Positions 12,038 to 20,927 are shown, numbered from the stretch's first letter. The stretch: DNA of 64,000 bases from Paulinella micropora (GCA_019918135.1 WBZZ01006422.1:103501-167500); one strand, 5' to 3'. Notes: generated by a model not told the origin, from the letters alone. Translations and numbers: made by a program.

Positions 12038-12817
12038 AGTTTGTGGATCATGTGGCTGGTTGGCCAGCTATCTACCCGCGTGGGGGAGTCGCCAGGACTC
12101 TCATCACTGATTTCGTAGTAGGCGAACTGGAGAGGCACAGTGCCATTCCAGATTGGCGGAATTACTTCGGTGTCACCGGGAAGAGTGGGAGCTCTTTCGT
12201 GCTGTTGAAGCGACTGCAGAAGCGGGTCTTCGAGTGGAAGACGAAGGGGATGGTCGAAATCATGCACCGCAAAGTGTTTTTCAAACGACAAATGGCGAGG
12301 AAAATGTGGTGTTGGGTGCCGCCCCAACGGATTTTTCTCGACTAACAGAGGTGGAGTCGTCGTTGCCTTCCGTTGGGAGTCGCGTGTCTTTTGGGTTTGC
12401 TTCGTCTGGGGTTGGTTCGACATCCGTTGCAACAGAGGACAGAAGTCGCCCTCTTGCAGGTGGTGGTGGTGCTCCCTCTTTGCGGGTTGGGGGGGATGGG
12501 GATCCAGAGTCTAGTGATGACGACGTCCCCCTCGTGCAGGCTGCTTCTCGTTCGGCTGTGTCGAGCAACAAGGGGGTTCCACAGCAATGGGATGGAGCTG
12601 CTGTGAGTATTCAGAACGTTGTGCCAGACGGGGCTAGGAGGGTGAGGAGGCAAAAGGGCGACGATGTTCGGAGTTGCTATGTGTCTGCTGGTCAGTCTGA
12701 CCTGCCTCTGTTGAACTTCTACGACCTTGAGGGGGAGGATGTTGCCCCAGCTGTCTCCTCTGCGGATTTGTTGCTCTATGGGGATCCCTTGGATAAGGCT
12801 CGTCACTCGCCTGGTAC
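12038..12817 (+). pseudogene. Copia integrase C-terminal region and acidic linker up to the PLV
   Basis: Frame 11875-12345 carries the post-integrase region with FGCLCYRHLGSHKS and a VYLGHS ... YYVWS stretch, typical of copia integrase C-termini. A further shift leads into frame 12153 onward, an acidic, Ser-rich linker (ESSDDDVPLVQ) that usually precedes the copia reverse transcriptase. The frame is cut by the PLV terminal repeat at 12822 and resumes at 33258. Confidence 0.65.
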
Positions 12818-12821
12818 TCTA
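12818..12821 (+). repeat. Target-site duplication TCTA, left copy (PLV)
   Basis: TCTA lies directly outside the left terminal repeat and again directly outside the right one (33254-33257). Removing the element plus one copy leaves GGTAC-TCTA-ATGG, in which the copia frame is continuous. The border is uncertain by about two bases because the termini contain repeated AGT. Confidence 0.75.
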
Positions 12822-12972
12822 GTAGTAGATGATAACCCAGACCGTGTCGAGAATTTTTGCAAATTCTCGCCACCCTCTGGGTTGTGGCACCCCCTCCTAT
12901 GTATTTCCAGTAAAATAAATACAAAGAAGCAAAAACAACCAAATAGCCTTATACAGCACACTACAAGAAAAC
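12822..12972 (+). repeat. Left terminal inverted repeat of the PLV
   Basis: These 151 bp are the reverse complement of 33103-33253 except for one base (CTTATACAGC here, CTTATATAGC in the other). The repeat begins GTAGTAGATGATAACCC. It contains a nested palindrome at 12834-12883. It ends at GAAAAC, after which the two sides diverge. Confidence 0.95.
12834..12883. repeat. Nested palindrome in the PLV terminus (left)
   Basis: An outer arm AACCCAGA (12834-12841) pairs with TCTGGGTT (12876-12883). An inner arm CGAGAATTT (12848-12856) pairs with AAATTCTCG (12861-12869) around the loop TTGC. The two unpaired spacers are both six bases. The same structure is present in the right repeat. It could form a cruciform near the terminus and act in replication or integrase recognition, which is an inference. 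Confidence 0.8.
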
Positions 12973-13262
12973 TTGTATATATCATTAAATTGACCTTTGA
13001 AGTCTTCCTAATTTGCCGAAAAAGAGAAAAGTTGTCCGTGTAAAAAAGCCACACGGGGGCTTTTCGACCTGAGCCTCTAGGTGTGCGGTGTAGAATTTTT
13101 AAGTATCTTTTTTCTGGTGAGTGGTGGTAAATTAGTCCCGCAAGCGGGACAATTGTCTATCGCAAGCGATAGACTAAATTAGTCCTTTAGGACAATTGTC
13201 AATAGCGGGCTATTGATTAAATTCCATTTAAGTTTAAGGACATAATAAGACATAAAAGGACA
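12973..13262. other. PLV left non-coding region
   Basis: About 290 bp between the left terminal repeat and the first gene. It holds a CCGTGT/ACACGG hairpin near 13038-13059 and, from 13131, the hairpin array described separately. The last 30 bases before the first start codon contain GACATAATAAGACATAA, a sequence similar to that before the gene at the other end of the element. Confidence 0.6.
13131..13220. repeat. Array of four hairpins
   Basis: Four perfect stems follow one another: GTCCCGC-AA-GCGGGAC (13135-13150), GTCTATCGC-AA-GCGATAGAC (13155-13174), GTCCT-TT-AGGAC (13182-13193) and TCAATAGC-GG-GCTATTGA (13199-13216). The joints alternate between the palindrome GACAATTGTC and a TAAATTA spacer, so the array is two tandem copies of a double-hairpin unit with the stem sequences changed on both sides. 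That pattern suggests selection for structure in DNA or RNA. Confidence 0.8.
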
Positions 13263-13970
13263 ATGCCAGACTACAAGCAAGGAAAAATTTATGCTATCCG
13301 CTCACACCAGACCGACCAAATATATATAGGTTCTACTACAAACCCACTACATAAAAGATTGTATCAACATAGGATAAATTACAAGCAACACATCAAAGGA
13401 AAATATGGTTTTGTTTCTTCTTTTGATATTATAAAGTATGAAGATAATTACATTGAATTAATAGAAGAATACAAATGTGAAAACAAAATGCAACTTAGCA
13501 GGAGAGAAGGAGAAATAATTAGAGAGAGTGAATGTGTTAATAAGGTCGTCGCTGGTAGAAGCAGAAAAGAATATCACGAAGATAACAAAGAAACACGAAA
13601 TGAAAATAGTAGAAAATATTATAAAGAAAATCGCGATAGAATCTTAAACGAAAATAAAGAATATAGAAACTTAAATATTGAGAAAATAAAGAAAACGAAA
13701 AAAGAATACTATGAAAGTAATCGTGAAATCATAGCGGAAAAAAGTAAAAAATATAGAAATGAAAATTTAGAAGACATAAAACAAAGAAAGAAAAAATATT
13801 ATGATAATAATTATGAAAATATTCTTCAAAGACGAAGAGAGCAGAATCATTTAATCGTGAAATGTGTGTGTGGAGTTGAAGTTTCAAGAGGATATTTATC
13901 AAAACATAAAAGAAATAAAAAACACAAAACACTAACGGAACCAATAGGACTAAATGCTTTCAATTTATAA
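13263..13970 (+). CDS. GIY-YIG nuclease with C-terminal zinc finger (copy 1)
   Basis: The 235-aa protein starts with a GIY-YIG nuclease domain: GKIYAI at residues 7-12, IYIGST at 20-25, Arg32 in HKRLYQH, and Glu82/84 in RREGEIIRE as the likely metal ligand. Residues 105-190 are a charged repeat region of YYxxNxxxI type. The end holds C-x-C-x11-H-x5-H, a probable zinc finger. Such nucleases cut DNA on one or both strands and occur in giant viruses and their parasites; the role here may be homing, recombination or competition with other viruses. The ATG at 13263 is preceded by an AT-rich leader. The gene converges on the integrase, with a 6-bp overlap at the stops. A paralogue lies on the far side of the integrase. 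Confidence 0.9.
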   Translation: MPDYKQGKIYAIRSHQTDQIYIGSTTNPLHKRLYQHRINYKQHIKGKYGFVSSFDIIKYEDNYIELIEEYKCENKMQLSRREGEIIRESECVNKVVAGRSRKEYHEDNKETRNENSRKYYKENRDRILNENKEYRNLNIEKIKKTKKEYYESNREIIAEKSKKYRNENLEDIKQRKKKYYDNNYENILQRRREQNHLIVKCVCGVEVSRGYLSKHKRNKKHKTLTEPIGLNAFNL

Positions 13971-14897
13971 ATCTAATATTTGTTTCTTCTGCCTTATTCT
14001 ATCTGAGGTTCTCACATTACTTTCATCAATGCTTTCTCTTTTTAATAATCTCTGTGTGTTTCGTTCCTTAGTTATTTTTTTCTCTTTATCTTTTACTTGC
14101 TTTTCTTCATCTACTGATTTAGTAAATTCAGTTTTTAGAAGTTCTCTCGGTGATACTAATTCATTATCAGATAGAATGATTTTAAAGCCAGACCTACCTA
14201 TTACTTTGTAAATCTGCTTACTAAACTGTTTTCCTCCTTTTTCGAACATCCGCCTCTTTAATTCCTTCCTCACCTTATCGCCAATGCTATACTCATCAAT
14301 CAGATGGTCTCTTTGAAGAGTCTGTTTATTCTTATCACGGCCGGTAAAAATATCAATCGGTCTGCTTCCTGTTGTAGAATGAACTTTATGATTATAAGCA
14401 TTGACTAAGTCTTGAATATAACTTACCCAATCAAAATTTCTATTAGTTTCAAATAATAAATCTAACCATCTTCTAATACTCCTTATCACTCTATCAACAA
14501 CCGCTAAGGCTCTATGGTCGCCTACTTCAACCACATCGTGCTTAATACCATTCCGAATAAAATATTCACGAGTAGCACCTTTATATTCTCCTCCGCTGTC
14601 GGTTGTAATTGATTTTGGTTTATAAGGTATAAATTTCAAAGCATAATAAACTTCTTTTGCTGTTTTATTTTTTAATGGAATGATTATTAAAAATCGGGAA
14701 TGACAATCAATCCAACAAAGCATCCAAGCATAGCCTTTATTCCCCTTTTTGTCCTTTATTTTACTCATGTCCGCCAAATCTAGGAACACTTGGTCTAATG
14801 GTTTATCAACCCATATAGTGTTCCATATTTTTGGGTTCTTTTTCTGATAATGAATTTCTAATGTCTCTTCTCTTTTTTTCTCTTCAATTTCGTCCAT
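13965..14897 (-). CDS. Polinton-type rve integrase
   Basis: The 310-aa protein has a retroviral-integrase (rve) core. The first catalytic Asp is D40 in VFLDLADM and the second D100 in TTDSGGEY. At the position of the usual Glu, 35 residues on, it has D135 (ALAVVDRVIRSIRR), giving D-D-D. The C-terminal part (FSKQIYKVIGRSGFKI ... VSPREL) resembles the SH3/chromo-like tail of Polinton integrases. It would insert the linear element through its terminal repeats. Its start codon follows TATATAAT. It is flanked by two GIY-YIG genes on the opposite strand. Whether the Asp variant is active cannot be judged from sequence alone. Confidence 0.92.
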   Translation of the reverse strand: MDEIEEKKREETLEIHYQKKNPKIWNTIWVDKPLDQVFLDLADMSKIKDKKGNKGYAWMLCWIDCHSRFLIIIPLKNKTAKEVYYALKFIPYKPKSITTDSGGEYKGATREYFIRNGIKHDVVEVGDHRALAVVDRVIRSIRRWLDLLFETNRNFDWVSYIQDLVNAYNHKVHSTTGSRPIDIFTGRDKNKQTLQRDHLIDEYSIGDKVRKELKRRMFEKGGKQFSKQIYKVIGRSGFKIILSDNELVSPRELLKTEFTKSVDEEKQVKDKEKKITKERNTQRLLKRESIDESNVRTSDRIRQKKQILDL

Positions 14898-14971
14898 ATT
14901 ATATAATTAATTTTATGTTAAAGTTTTATTATATATTATATATACCAGTAAAAACCAGTAAAAATCAGATA

Positions 14972-15616
14972 ATGCCCGACTTTAAACAAGGAAAGATTTA
15001 TTGTTTAAGATGTCATGAAAGTGATGATGTGTATATTGGTTCTACTACTCAAACTTTATCTCAACGACTATCCGACCATAGAAGTAGTTATAAATCGTAT
15101 ATGAAAGGAAAGGCGAATTATGTGTCGTCATTTGAAATTATTAAACAACAATCTCATTATATTGAATTAATAGAATTGTTTGAATGTAATAATAAAGATG
15201 AACTACACAAAAGAGAAGGAGAAATAATTAGAGAAACAGAATGTATTAATAGAAGAATTGAAGGTCGTGATAGTAAGACATATTATTTAGATAATAAAGA
15301 AAAAATAGATACTTATAAGAAAAATCACTATGAAATAAATAAAGAAAAATACAAAGAGAAAAACAATAAATGGAAACTTGAAAATAATGAAAGATGTAGA
15401 AATAAAAATAAAGAGTATTATGTAAAAAAAATTGACGAAATAAAAATTAAAAAAAAAGAAATCTATTTGAAAAATAAAAATATTATTCAAGAAAACTCAA
15501 AGAAAATTATAGAATGTGAGTGTGGTATTTTGCTATGTGTAGGTGCTAGAAATAAACATAAGAAATCAGTGAGACACATTAATGCACCGATTGGATTATT
15601 TACATTTGGATTTTAG
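14972..15616 (+). CDS. GIY-YIG nuclease with C-terminal zinc finger (copy 2)
   Basis: Start at 14972 is chosen because the protein then begins MPDFKQGKIY, exactly parallel to the first copy; a longer frame from 14831 would run back into the divergent integrase. The 214-aa product has GKIYCL and VYIGST, the Arg of LSQRLSDH and the Glu of KREGEIIRE. A long Asn/Lys/Glu-rich helical region follows, and a C-x-C-x11-H-x5-H finger closes the protein. The two copies share domain order but have diverged clearly in sequence, so the duplication is old. The gene ends 4 bp into the convergent neighbour. Confidence 0.9.
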   Translation: MPDFKQGKIYCLRCHESDDVYIGSTTQTLSQRLSDHRSSYKSYMKGKANYVSSFEIIKQQSHYIELIELFECNNKDELHKREGEIIRETECINRRIEGRDSKTYYLDNKEKIDTYKKNHYEINKEKYKEKNNKWKLENNERCRNKNKEYYVKKIDEIKIKKKEIYLKNKNIIQENSKKIIECECGILLCVGARNKHKKSVRHINAPIGLFTFGF

Positions 15617-16140
15617 AACTTCAAGAAACATTTTTCAATATCATTATTTTTTTCTTTCTTAGCACCACCAGAAGATTGATTATATACTTTTACACTTACA
15701 CTACTTGACTTCTTACCTTTTCCTTTTTTTGGCTTAATTTCTTCTTCTTCTTCACTACTCTCGCTTTCGCTTTCTTCACTCTCTGGCTCAGGCTCTGGTT
15801 TCTTACTCTTCTTCTTTTCTCTCTTAGTTTCCGCTTTCTTTCTTCTTATCTTCATGTTTGCCATCTTTTCCGCAATGATATCAGTAAAATCACATTCACT
15901 TTCACTATCACTCTGCTCGGGTGTGTCATCTTGGTCTTTCTCATTAATAATATCGCTCGCCACATTTTTATTTTCTATCTCTGCTATTTTTTGTTCCATA
16001 TCTTCGTCTTCGTTTTTAATTGCATTTCGGTATTGTTCCAAAACCTTTTTAGCATGTTCCATCTTTCGTTGTTTCGCTTTTGCTTTTATTCCTTCCACAG
16101 CACTACCCCAGTTCTTACGACTTGCTTCGGGAGACGGCAT
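15613..16140 (-). CDS. Charged protein of unknown function
   Basis: The 175-aa product begins MPSPEASRKNWGSAVEGIK and is extremely charged. Residues 25-65 form a predicted coiled coil, the middle is acidic (SDSESECDF), and a Lys-rich then Glu/Ser-rich stretch follows up to a basic GKGKKSS. I recognise no family. Its position beside the fibre gene, transcribed divergently with both starts within 65 bp, suggests a virion or assembly role, but this is only context. The frame is intact and codon use matches the other PLV genes. Confidence 0.75.
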   Translation of the reverse strand: MPSPEASRKNWGSAVEGIKAKAKQRKMEHAKKVLEQYRNAIKNEDEDMEQKIAEIENKNVASDIINEKDQDDTPEQSDSESECDFTDIIAEKMANMKIRRKKAETKREKKKSKKPEPEPESEESESESSEEEEEIKPKKGKGKKSSSVSVKVYNQSSGGAKKEKNNDIEKCFLKF

Positions 16141-16203
16141 TTATACTAAGATTAATATATTTTAGTATTTTTAAAATTAAATATTTATTTGTTATAATAT
16201 ACA

Positions 16204-19200
16204 ATGAGCCAGTATAAATCATTACTCGGCTTGAATGAATTGGCGGTTGATAGTCTAGATATTAAAAATTTAGATCTAACAAATACTAATATTACAGGTT
16301 TAAATACAGACAGAGTGCCAGAAGATGAAAACCCTTTGAACCTCTACTATACTGATTTACGATTTGATACAAGATTATCTACCAAATCAACAACAGATGT
16401 CAAAGAAGGAAAAAATTTATACTACACAGAGCAACGAGTAAGGGACAACGACGAAGTCAAAGCCTCAACTCAACATAGAAGTAATACTTCCAATCCGCAC
16501 CAAACCAGTTTATACAACTTGATAGACACAAACATATCCGCACCAACTGTCGGGCAATACTTAACATATAATGATGTAGATGGTAAATGGAGGAATACCA
16601 CCATTGGGTCAATTGATACACTCACCGATGTAGTCATAACCACACCAATAGCCAATAATAGTTATCTTACATATAATTCAATAAACTGGGTAAATAAAAC
16701 CTTTCCAATAAATGTGGATGAATTCGGCAACATTAGTATGGGAGATAATCTAAATATAACAGGCGTCAATTTACTAAATACCAAAGATGTTGATACTTGG
16801 ATATCAGAGCACGAAGACAATAATGATAAAGTGTCAGCAGATGGTTCAATAGATACACACAGCGACTGTACAATAACAACACCTACCAATAACCAACTAC
16901 TCATTTATTCAACAGGACAATGGAGAAACACAAACTCTCCATTTATAAGATTAGATGGTTTAGCCATGATGATAGGGGATTTAAATATGGGTGGGTTTAA
17001 CATAACAAATGTCGGTAATGTTGATGGTATTGATGTTTCGGCTCTTGATAGTTCTGTTGTTAAACTAACAGGCGACCAAACCATAACAGGGAATAAAACA
17101 TTTACTACTTATGTGGCCGTAAAAGACTCAAATCCATTAAACACTGGCAAGTTATTCTTCAATTACAACAATAATATGGGTTCTATTTATTCGTCGGAAG
17201 CGGGTGGGGCAACGGGCTATCCATTATCTTTTGTAGGCTCGTCCATACTTTTTGCTCCAACAACAGGGGGCGGAATGACACTGACAAATAATGTTTTAAA
17301 TTTTAACAGCACGACAGCAATCAGCGGACTGCCCGCACCATTCTATGATGGCGATGCTTCAACAAAAGCATATACCGATACGAAACTAGCCAAGGACGGG
17401 ACAACGGCTATGACGGGCAGTTTAAATATGGGTGGATTTTCAATAACAAATGTTAATTTAGTTGATGGTATTGATGTTTCGACTATTGATACTTCGGCCG
17501 TGAAACTAACAGGAGACCAAACTATAGCAGGAACCAAAACATTCAGCAACATAATAAATGCTAGTGCGGGGATTGATATGAAAAGCCAAAGTATAACAAA
17601 TGTTAATCTTGTTGATGGTGTCGATGTTTCGGCTCTTGATACTTCGGCCGTAAAACTAACAGGAGACCAAACCATAGCAGGGAATAAAAAATTTACTTCA
17701 ACAATAGAAGTGCGGGGTGCTACTGCTCCAACCGCTTTTGATGGTATCGGTATTGCCTTTGATACGGCGACAAATATAGGAGAGATTGTGGCACAAAAAA
17801 TAGCAACCGCGGGCTATTATCCAATACAAATAACAGGGTCATATGTTGATTTATATGCTGGGGATAATGTAATAGCGACAGCAACTGGCACTACACTATC
17901 TTTAAACAACAGAAAAATAACAAACTTAGCCACACCAACAGCAACAACAGACGGGGCTAATAAAACGTATGTAGATACATTAGACGGGCAAAATGTGAAA
18001 CTAACAGCTAACCAAACCATAGCAGGAATTAAGACATTTAGCAGTGGTCTTGAAATAACAGGAAATTCAATAAATGCTACAACAAAAGGAACATTCGTGG
18101 TTTTTAACTCCACAGCCAATATCGGGTCAATTGCTAGTTTGGATATGAAAACTGCAACATATTACAACTTTGAAATTTCTGCCAAAAAAATAAGTTTTAT
18201 TATTGACGGGACGATAGTCGGTTGGGTAAATGCTTCGGGGCTAGATTGTAATAGTAGCAAAATAGCCAACCTTGGAACTCCGACATTATCAACGGACGGA
18301 GCAACAAAAGGATATGCGGACACATTGGACGGGCAAAATGTAAAACTAACAGACGACCAAACCATAACAGGAATTAAGATATTTAATGGAAGTAGAAATG
18401 ATGTAAGGGCACTGAATTTGTTAAGCCAAGCCGATTTCAATAATGTGGATATCATTAATGGTGGAAATATAACATATAATGGGGCGAGGATATTAAACCA
18501 AAATGGAGGAGATATATTCTTTTCACAGTCAACGGGTGATTATCAGTATTTCTTATTTACTCTAAATACTGCTTCAAGTGGAACCGCAGACCAACGAGGC
18601 TACCTATTTACGAATGTAGCATCTGATGTAAAAGGAGCAGGTCTTTATATTTCAAAACTTTTGGACAATAAAAGTGCTTCGTCCGACATTGTCCGTTTTA
18701 ACAATGCGGGCGGTATGCGGTTTTATGGAGCCTTAGATATGAACTCAAACAATATAACAAATGGAGGAACAATAACGGGAACAACAATTACTTCAACTGC
18801 GGGTATATCAACAACAACAATAACGGCAAGCGACAAAATAACAACAGCATCAGGTAAGCCGATAATCATAGGCAATACAACGAAAGGAGTAGGAGCAACT
18901 GGTGGCTTAGAGTTATATGGAACGGCGAGCAACACCGCGGGGCCACATATACAGGCAATAACAACAGCAGACACTCATCCACTTTTTCAAATGTGGAATT
19001 ATGCTCATAATGATATTAATTTAGGGTTTGATGCTTATGTGTCGGGAGGGGTATGGAAATCATCTTCTGCGACATCTAACTTTATAATACAAAAAGGCAC
19101 TAATCTTACTTTCTATTACAAATCAGGAGTATCGGCTGGAACTACTATATCATCATGGGGCGAGGCAATGAACATAAGCAATGCTGGACTATTGACAGCA

Positions 19201-19977
19201 AATGCGGGGATTACATATTCTGGGGTGCTAACAACGGCATCGGCAACAACTAATGGAGCAAAAATAGCAATTCAAGGACAAACAGACGGGGGTAGTAGCC
19301 GCGGAATATTTGTATGGGATGCTACTGATCCAAACTGGGGAATTTATATGTCTCAGTCTGGGACAAATAAAACATTAAGCGGAACAGGAACAGCACCAGC
19401 AGGAGGAGGAGGAGGATTAACTTCTTATGCTATTAGATTTAGAGTTAATGGTTCTTCAACGAGTGGGTTCATATGGGAGAATAATTCAAATACTGCTTTA
19501 ATGTCATTAAGAGCGAGCGATGGTCAGTTGTGGGTATTGTCTAATCCAATTCAATATTCAGACAGGAGAAAAAAAGAAGATATAAAGGAATGTTTAGGCT
19601 TAGATTTTATTAATAAGTTAAATCCAGTTTGCTATCGTATGATTGATGACAAAAAGAAATGTAGGACTGGCTTAATAGCACAGGAATTAGAAGAAATACT
19701 AACAGAAATGGATATGCTAGATTTTGGTGGTTTTATAAAAGAAACAATTATGGTGCCGTGTCCAAAGCAAAGAGAGGAATACGAATTGAAAGGTGTGAGT
19801 GTTAAGCCAGAAGATGTTAAATGTGTTGATAGTGGTAATGTCGGTTATGGTATAGGTTATTCCGAGTTTATCGCCCCGTTAATTAAGGCCGTTCAACAAT
19901 TATCGGAAAAAATAAATAATATAACTAATGATATAGCCGACTTAAAAAAACAATTAGCAGAAAATAATGCCTCCTAG
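16204..19977 (+). CDS. Tail-fibre-like protein with S74 intramolecular chaperone
   Basis: The 1257-aa protein is the largest in the element. Residues 270-730 hold five imperfect repeats of DVSALDTSAVKLTGDQTI type followed by G-x-KTF, a pattern of phage tail fibres and adhesins. The end carries a peptidase S74 domain: S1119-D1120 in QYSDRRKKEDIK, then GLIAQELEEIL, then a coiled coil (QLSEKINNITNDIADLKKQL). In other viruses this domain drives trimerisation and cuts itself off before the conserved Ser. The product is probably a trimeric host-attachment fibre, which is an inference. ATATACA precedes the ATG. The stop overlaps the next gene by 11 bp, suggesting coupled expression. Confidence 0.88.
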   Translation: MSQYKSLLGLNELAVDSLDIKNLDLTNTNITGLNTDRVPEDENPLNLYYTDLRFDTRLSTKSTTDVKEGKNLYYTEQRVRDNDEVKASTQHRSNTSNPHQTSLYNLIDTNISAPTVGQYLTYNDVDGKWRNTTIGSIDTLTDVVITTPIANNSYLTYNSINWVNKTFPINVDEFGNISMGDNLNITGVNLLNTKDVDTWISEHEDNNDKVSADGSIDTHSDCTITTPTNNQLLIYSTGQWRNTNSPFIRLDGLAMMIGDLNMGGFNITNVGNVDGIDVSALDSSVVKLTGDQTITGNKTFTTYVAVKDSNPLNTGKLFFNYNNNMGSIYSSEAGGATGYPLSFVGSSILFAPTTGGGMTLTNNVLNFNSTTAISGLPAPFYDGDASTKAYTDTKLAKDGTTAMTGSLNMGGFSITNVNLVDGIDVSTIDTSAVKLTGDQTIAGTKTFSNIINASAGIDMKSQSITNVNLVDGVDVSALDTSAVKLTGDQTIAGNKKFTSTIEVRGATAPTAFDGIGIAFDTATNIGEIVAQKIATAGYYPIQITGSYVDLYAGDNVIATATGTTLSLNNRKITNLATPTATTDGANKTYVDTLDGQNVKLTANQTIAGIKTFSSGLEITGNSINATTKGTFVVFNSTANIGSIASLDMKTATYYNFEISAKKISFIIDGTIVGWVNASGLDCNSSKIANLGTPTLSTDGATKGYADTLDGQNVKLTDDQTITGIKIFNGSRNDVRALNLLSQADFNNVDIINGGNITYNGARILNQNGGDIFFSQSTGDYQYFLFTLNTASSGTADQRGYLFTNVASDVKGAGLYISKLLDNKSASSDIVRFNNAGGMRFYGALDMNSNNITNGGTITGTTITSTAGISTTTITASDKITTASGKPIIIGNTTKGVGATGGLELYGTASNTAGPHIQAITTADTHPLFQMWNYAHNDINLGFDAYVSGGVWKSSSATSNFIIQKGTNLTFYYKSGVSAGTTISSWGEAMNISNAGLLTANAGITYSGVLTTASATTNGAKIAIQGQTDGGSSRGIFVWDATDPNWGIYMSQSGTNKTLSGTGTAPAGGGGGLTSYAIRFRVNGSSTSGFIWENNSNTALMSLRASDGQLWVLSNPIQYSDRRKKEDIKECLGLDFINKLNPVCYRMIDDKKKCRTGLIAQELEEILTEMDMLDFGGFIKETIMVPCPKQREEYELKGVSVKPEDVKCVDSGNVGYGIGYSEFIAPLIKAVQQLSEKINNITNDIADLKKQLAENNAS

Positions 19978-20308
19978 ATTACACCCCCCACCGCCAGTCA
20001 TTGAAATAGACGGCGAACTAACACCAGAGTTGAAAAATCGTGTTTTAGACATTTCATTGAAGAATGAAGAAAAAAAAGTAGAGCACGAATTGGAAGATAA
20101 CTGGAATTGTTGTTGTATAACAAACAGACCGACAGACAGCCGACTTATTAAATACTTATTTCAAATGGGTATCATTATATCCATTATAACCCTTTGCATC
20201 GTAAGGCTATCTGAAAAGAACTTACCTTGTGAGGTTGCTAATACTTATGTCGGTATTTTAACACTTTTGATTGGGATATGCCTTCCATCACCTTCTTCAA
20301 AGAAATGA
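19967..20308 (+). CDS. Small membrane protein
   Basis: The 113-aa protein has a Pro-rich start, a charged region and a CCC cluster near residue 48. Two hydrophobic segments follow (about 64-82, FQMGIIISIITLCIV, and 92-108, YVGILTLLIGICLP), and it ends LPSPSSKK. The two-TM layout with a terminal LP-SP-KK is reminiscent of membrane proteins of other PLVs and virophages; this resemblance is from memory and unverified. It may be a component of an internal membrane or of the entry apparatus. It overlaps the end of the fibre gene by 11 bp. Confidence 0.75.
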   Translation: MPPRLHPPPPVIEIDGELTPELKNRVLDISLKNEEKKVEHELEDNWNCCCITNRPTDSRLIKYLFQMGIIISIITLCIVRLSEKNLPCEVANTYVGILTLLIGICLPSPSSKK

Positions 20309-20555
20309 ACATTCATATATATGTGTCATATACCAAGACGAACTATCGCCAGCACACATTAAAGGCAGGGCTTCATCAAAACTAACACACCAATCACTCA
20401 TCGGTTTGTAAATACACTTAAATTTAGTATCTATACCCTTTTGAATACAATAAACACAACTAATATTCTTTTTTTCGCTTACCCGAGAGTAAAAGTCGCA
20501 GGCACTCCGCGAAAATATTTTGATTATTAAAAAGTTTATGAGTAGTAATATAACC
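20309..20555. other. Intergenic stretch with candidate promoter
   Basis: About 250 bp between the membrane-protein gene and the next plus-strand gene. A minus-strand frame (20297-20557, 86 codons) covers it, but I do not consider it convincing. Just before the next gene, ATATAACC directly precedes the chosen ATG, the arrangement seen at other late genes of this element. Confidence 0.4.
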
Positions 20556-20918
20556 ATGACTGACTATAAATATCAGCGGATTATTTTTCTGAGCAATGAT
20601 TTTGCTGGAGGAAGCAAAACATTTAATAAAAATATCCAAATGTCATTCACACCCACCAAAATGAATGTTAAGTTTATCCACTATATGAACGACCAGACGG
20701 AAACCAAAACCAGAATTCTTTACATGGATAGAATTGGAATTATTGGAACATTTGCTGACAGCACTACAGCAAACATTTCAAATCTCGGTTATAATTTGGG
20801 TGTTGTAGGATGGACTGACGGACAATATACATTTAAAGTCCTTGAAACTGACAGCGGAAATATTGACACAGGAAATTTAGCGGGGCGAATTGTTGTGTGT
20901 TTGGAATTTTTGGCTTAG
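20556..20918 (+). CDS. Small beta-rich protein, possible virion component
   Basis: Start at 20556 (MTDYKYQRI, 120 aa) is preferred because ATATA lies three bases upstream, as at other starts in this block; in-frame ATGs at 20520 and 20538 are alternatives. The sequence alternates hydrophobic and polar residues and ends GRIVVCLEFLA, suggesting beta strands throughout. No family is recognised. It lies between the fibre/membrane genes and the packaging ATPase, so a minor capsid or fibre-associated role is plausible but unproven. Confidence 0.75.
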   Translation: MTDYKYQRIIFLSNDFAGGSKTFNKNIQMSFTPTKMNVKFIHYMNDQTETKTRILYMDRIGIIGTFADSTTANISNLGYNLGVVGWTDGQYTFKVLETDSGNIDTGNLAGRIVVCLEFLA

Positions 20919-20927
20919 AATATAGCA

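Noticed and set aside
7179-12345. Explaining the copia frame breaks as programmed frameshifts or introns
   Set aside because: There are about ten shifts in both directions without common slippery sites or splice signals; one or two could be programmed, not all.
16470-18974. Several minus-strand frames inside the fibre gene
   Set aside because: They are shadows of the repeated plus-strand coding sequence, hydrophobic by reverse translation of Asn/Thr/Asp-rich repeats.
20297-20557. Minus-strand frame of 86 codons between the membrane-protein gene and the next gene
   Set aside because: It overlaps both neighbours, has no recognisable domain, and the plus-strand gene with its ATATA leader explains the region better. 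It is not fully excluded.
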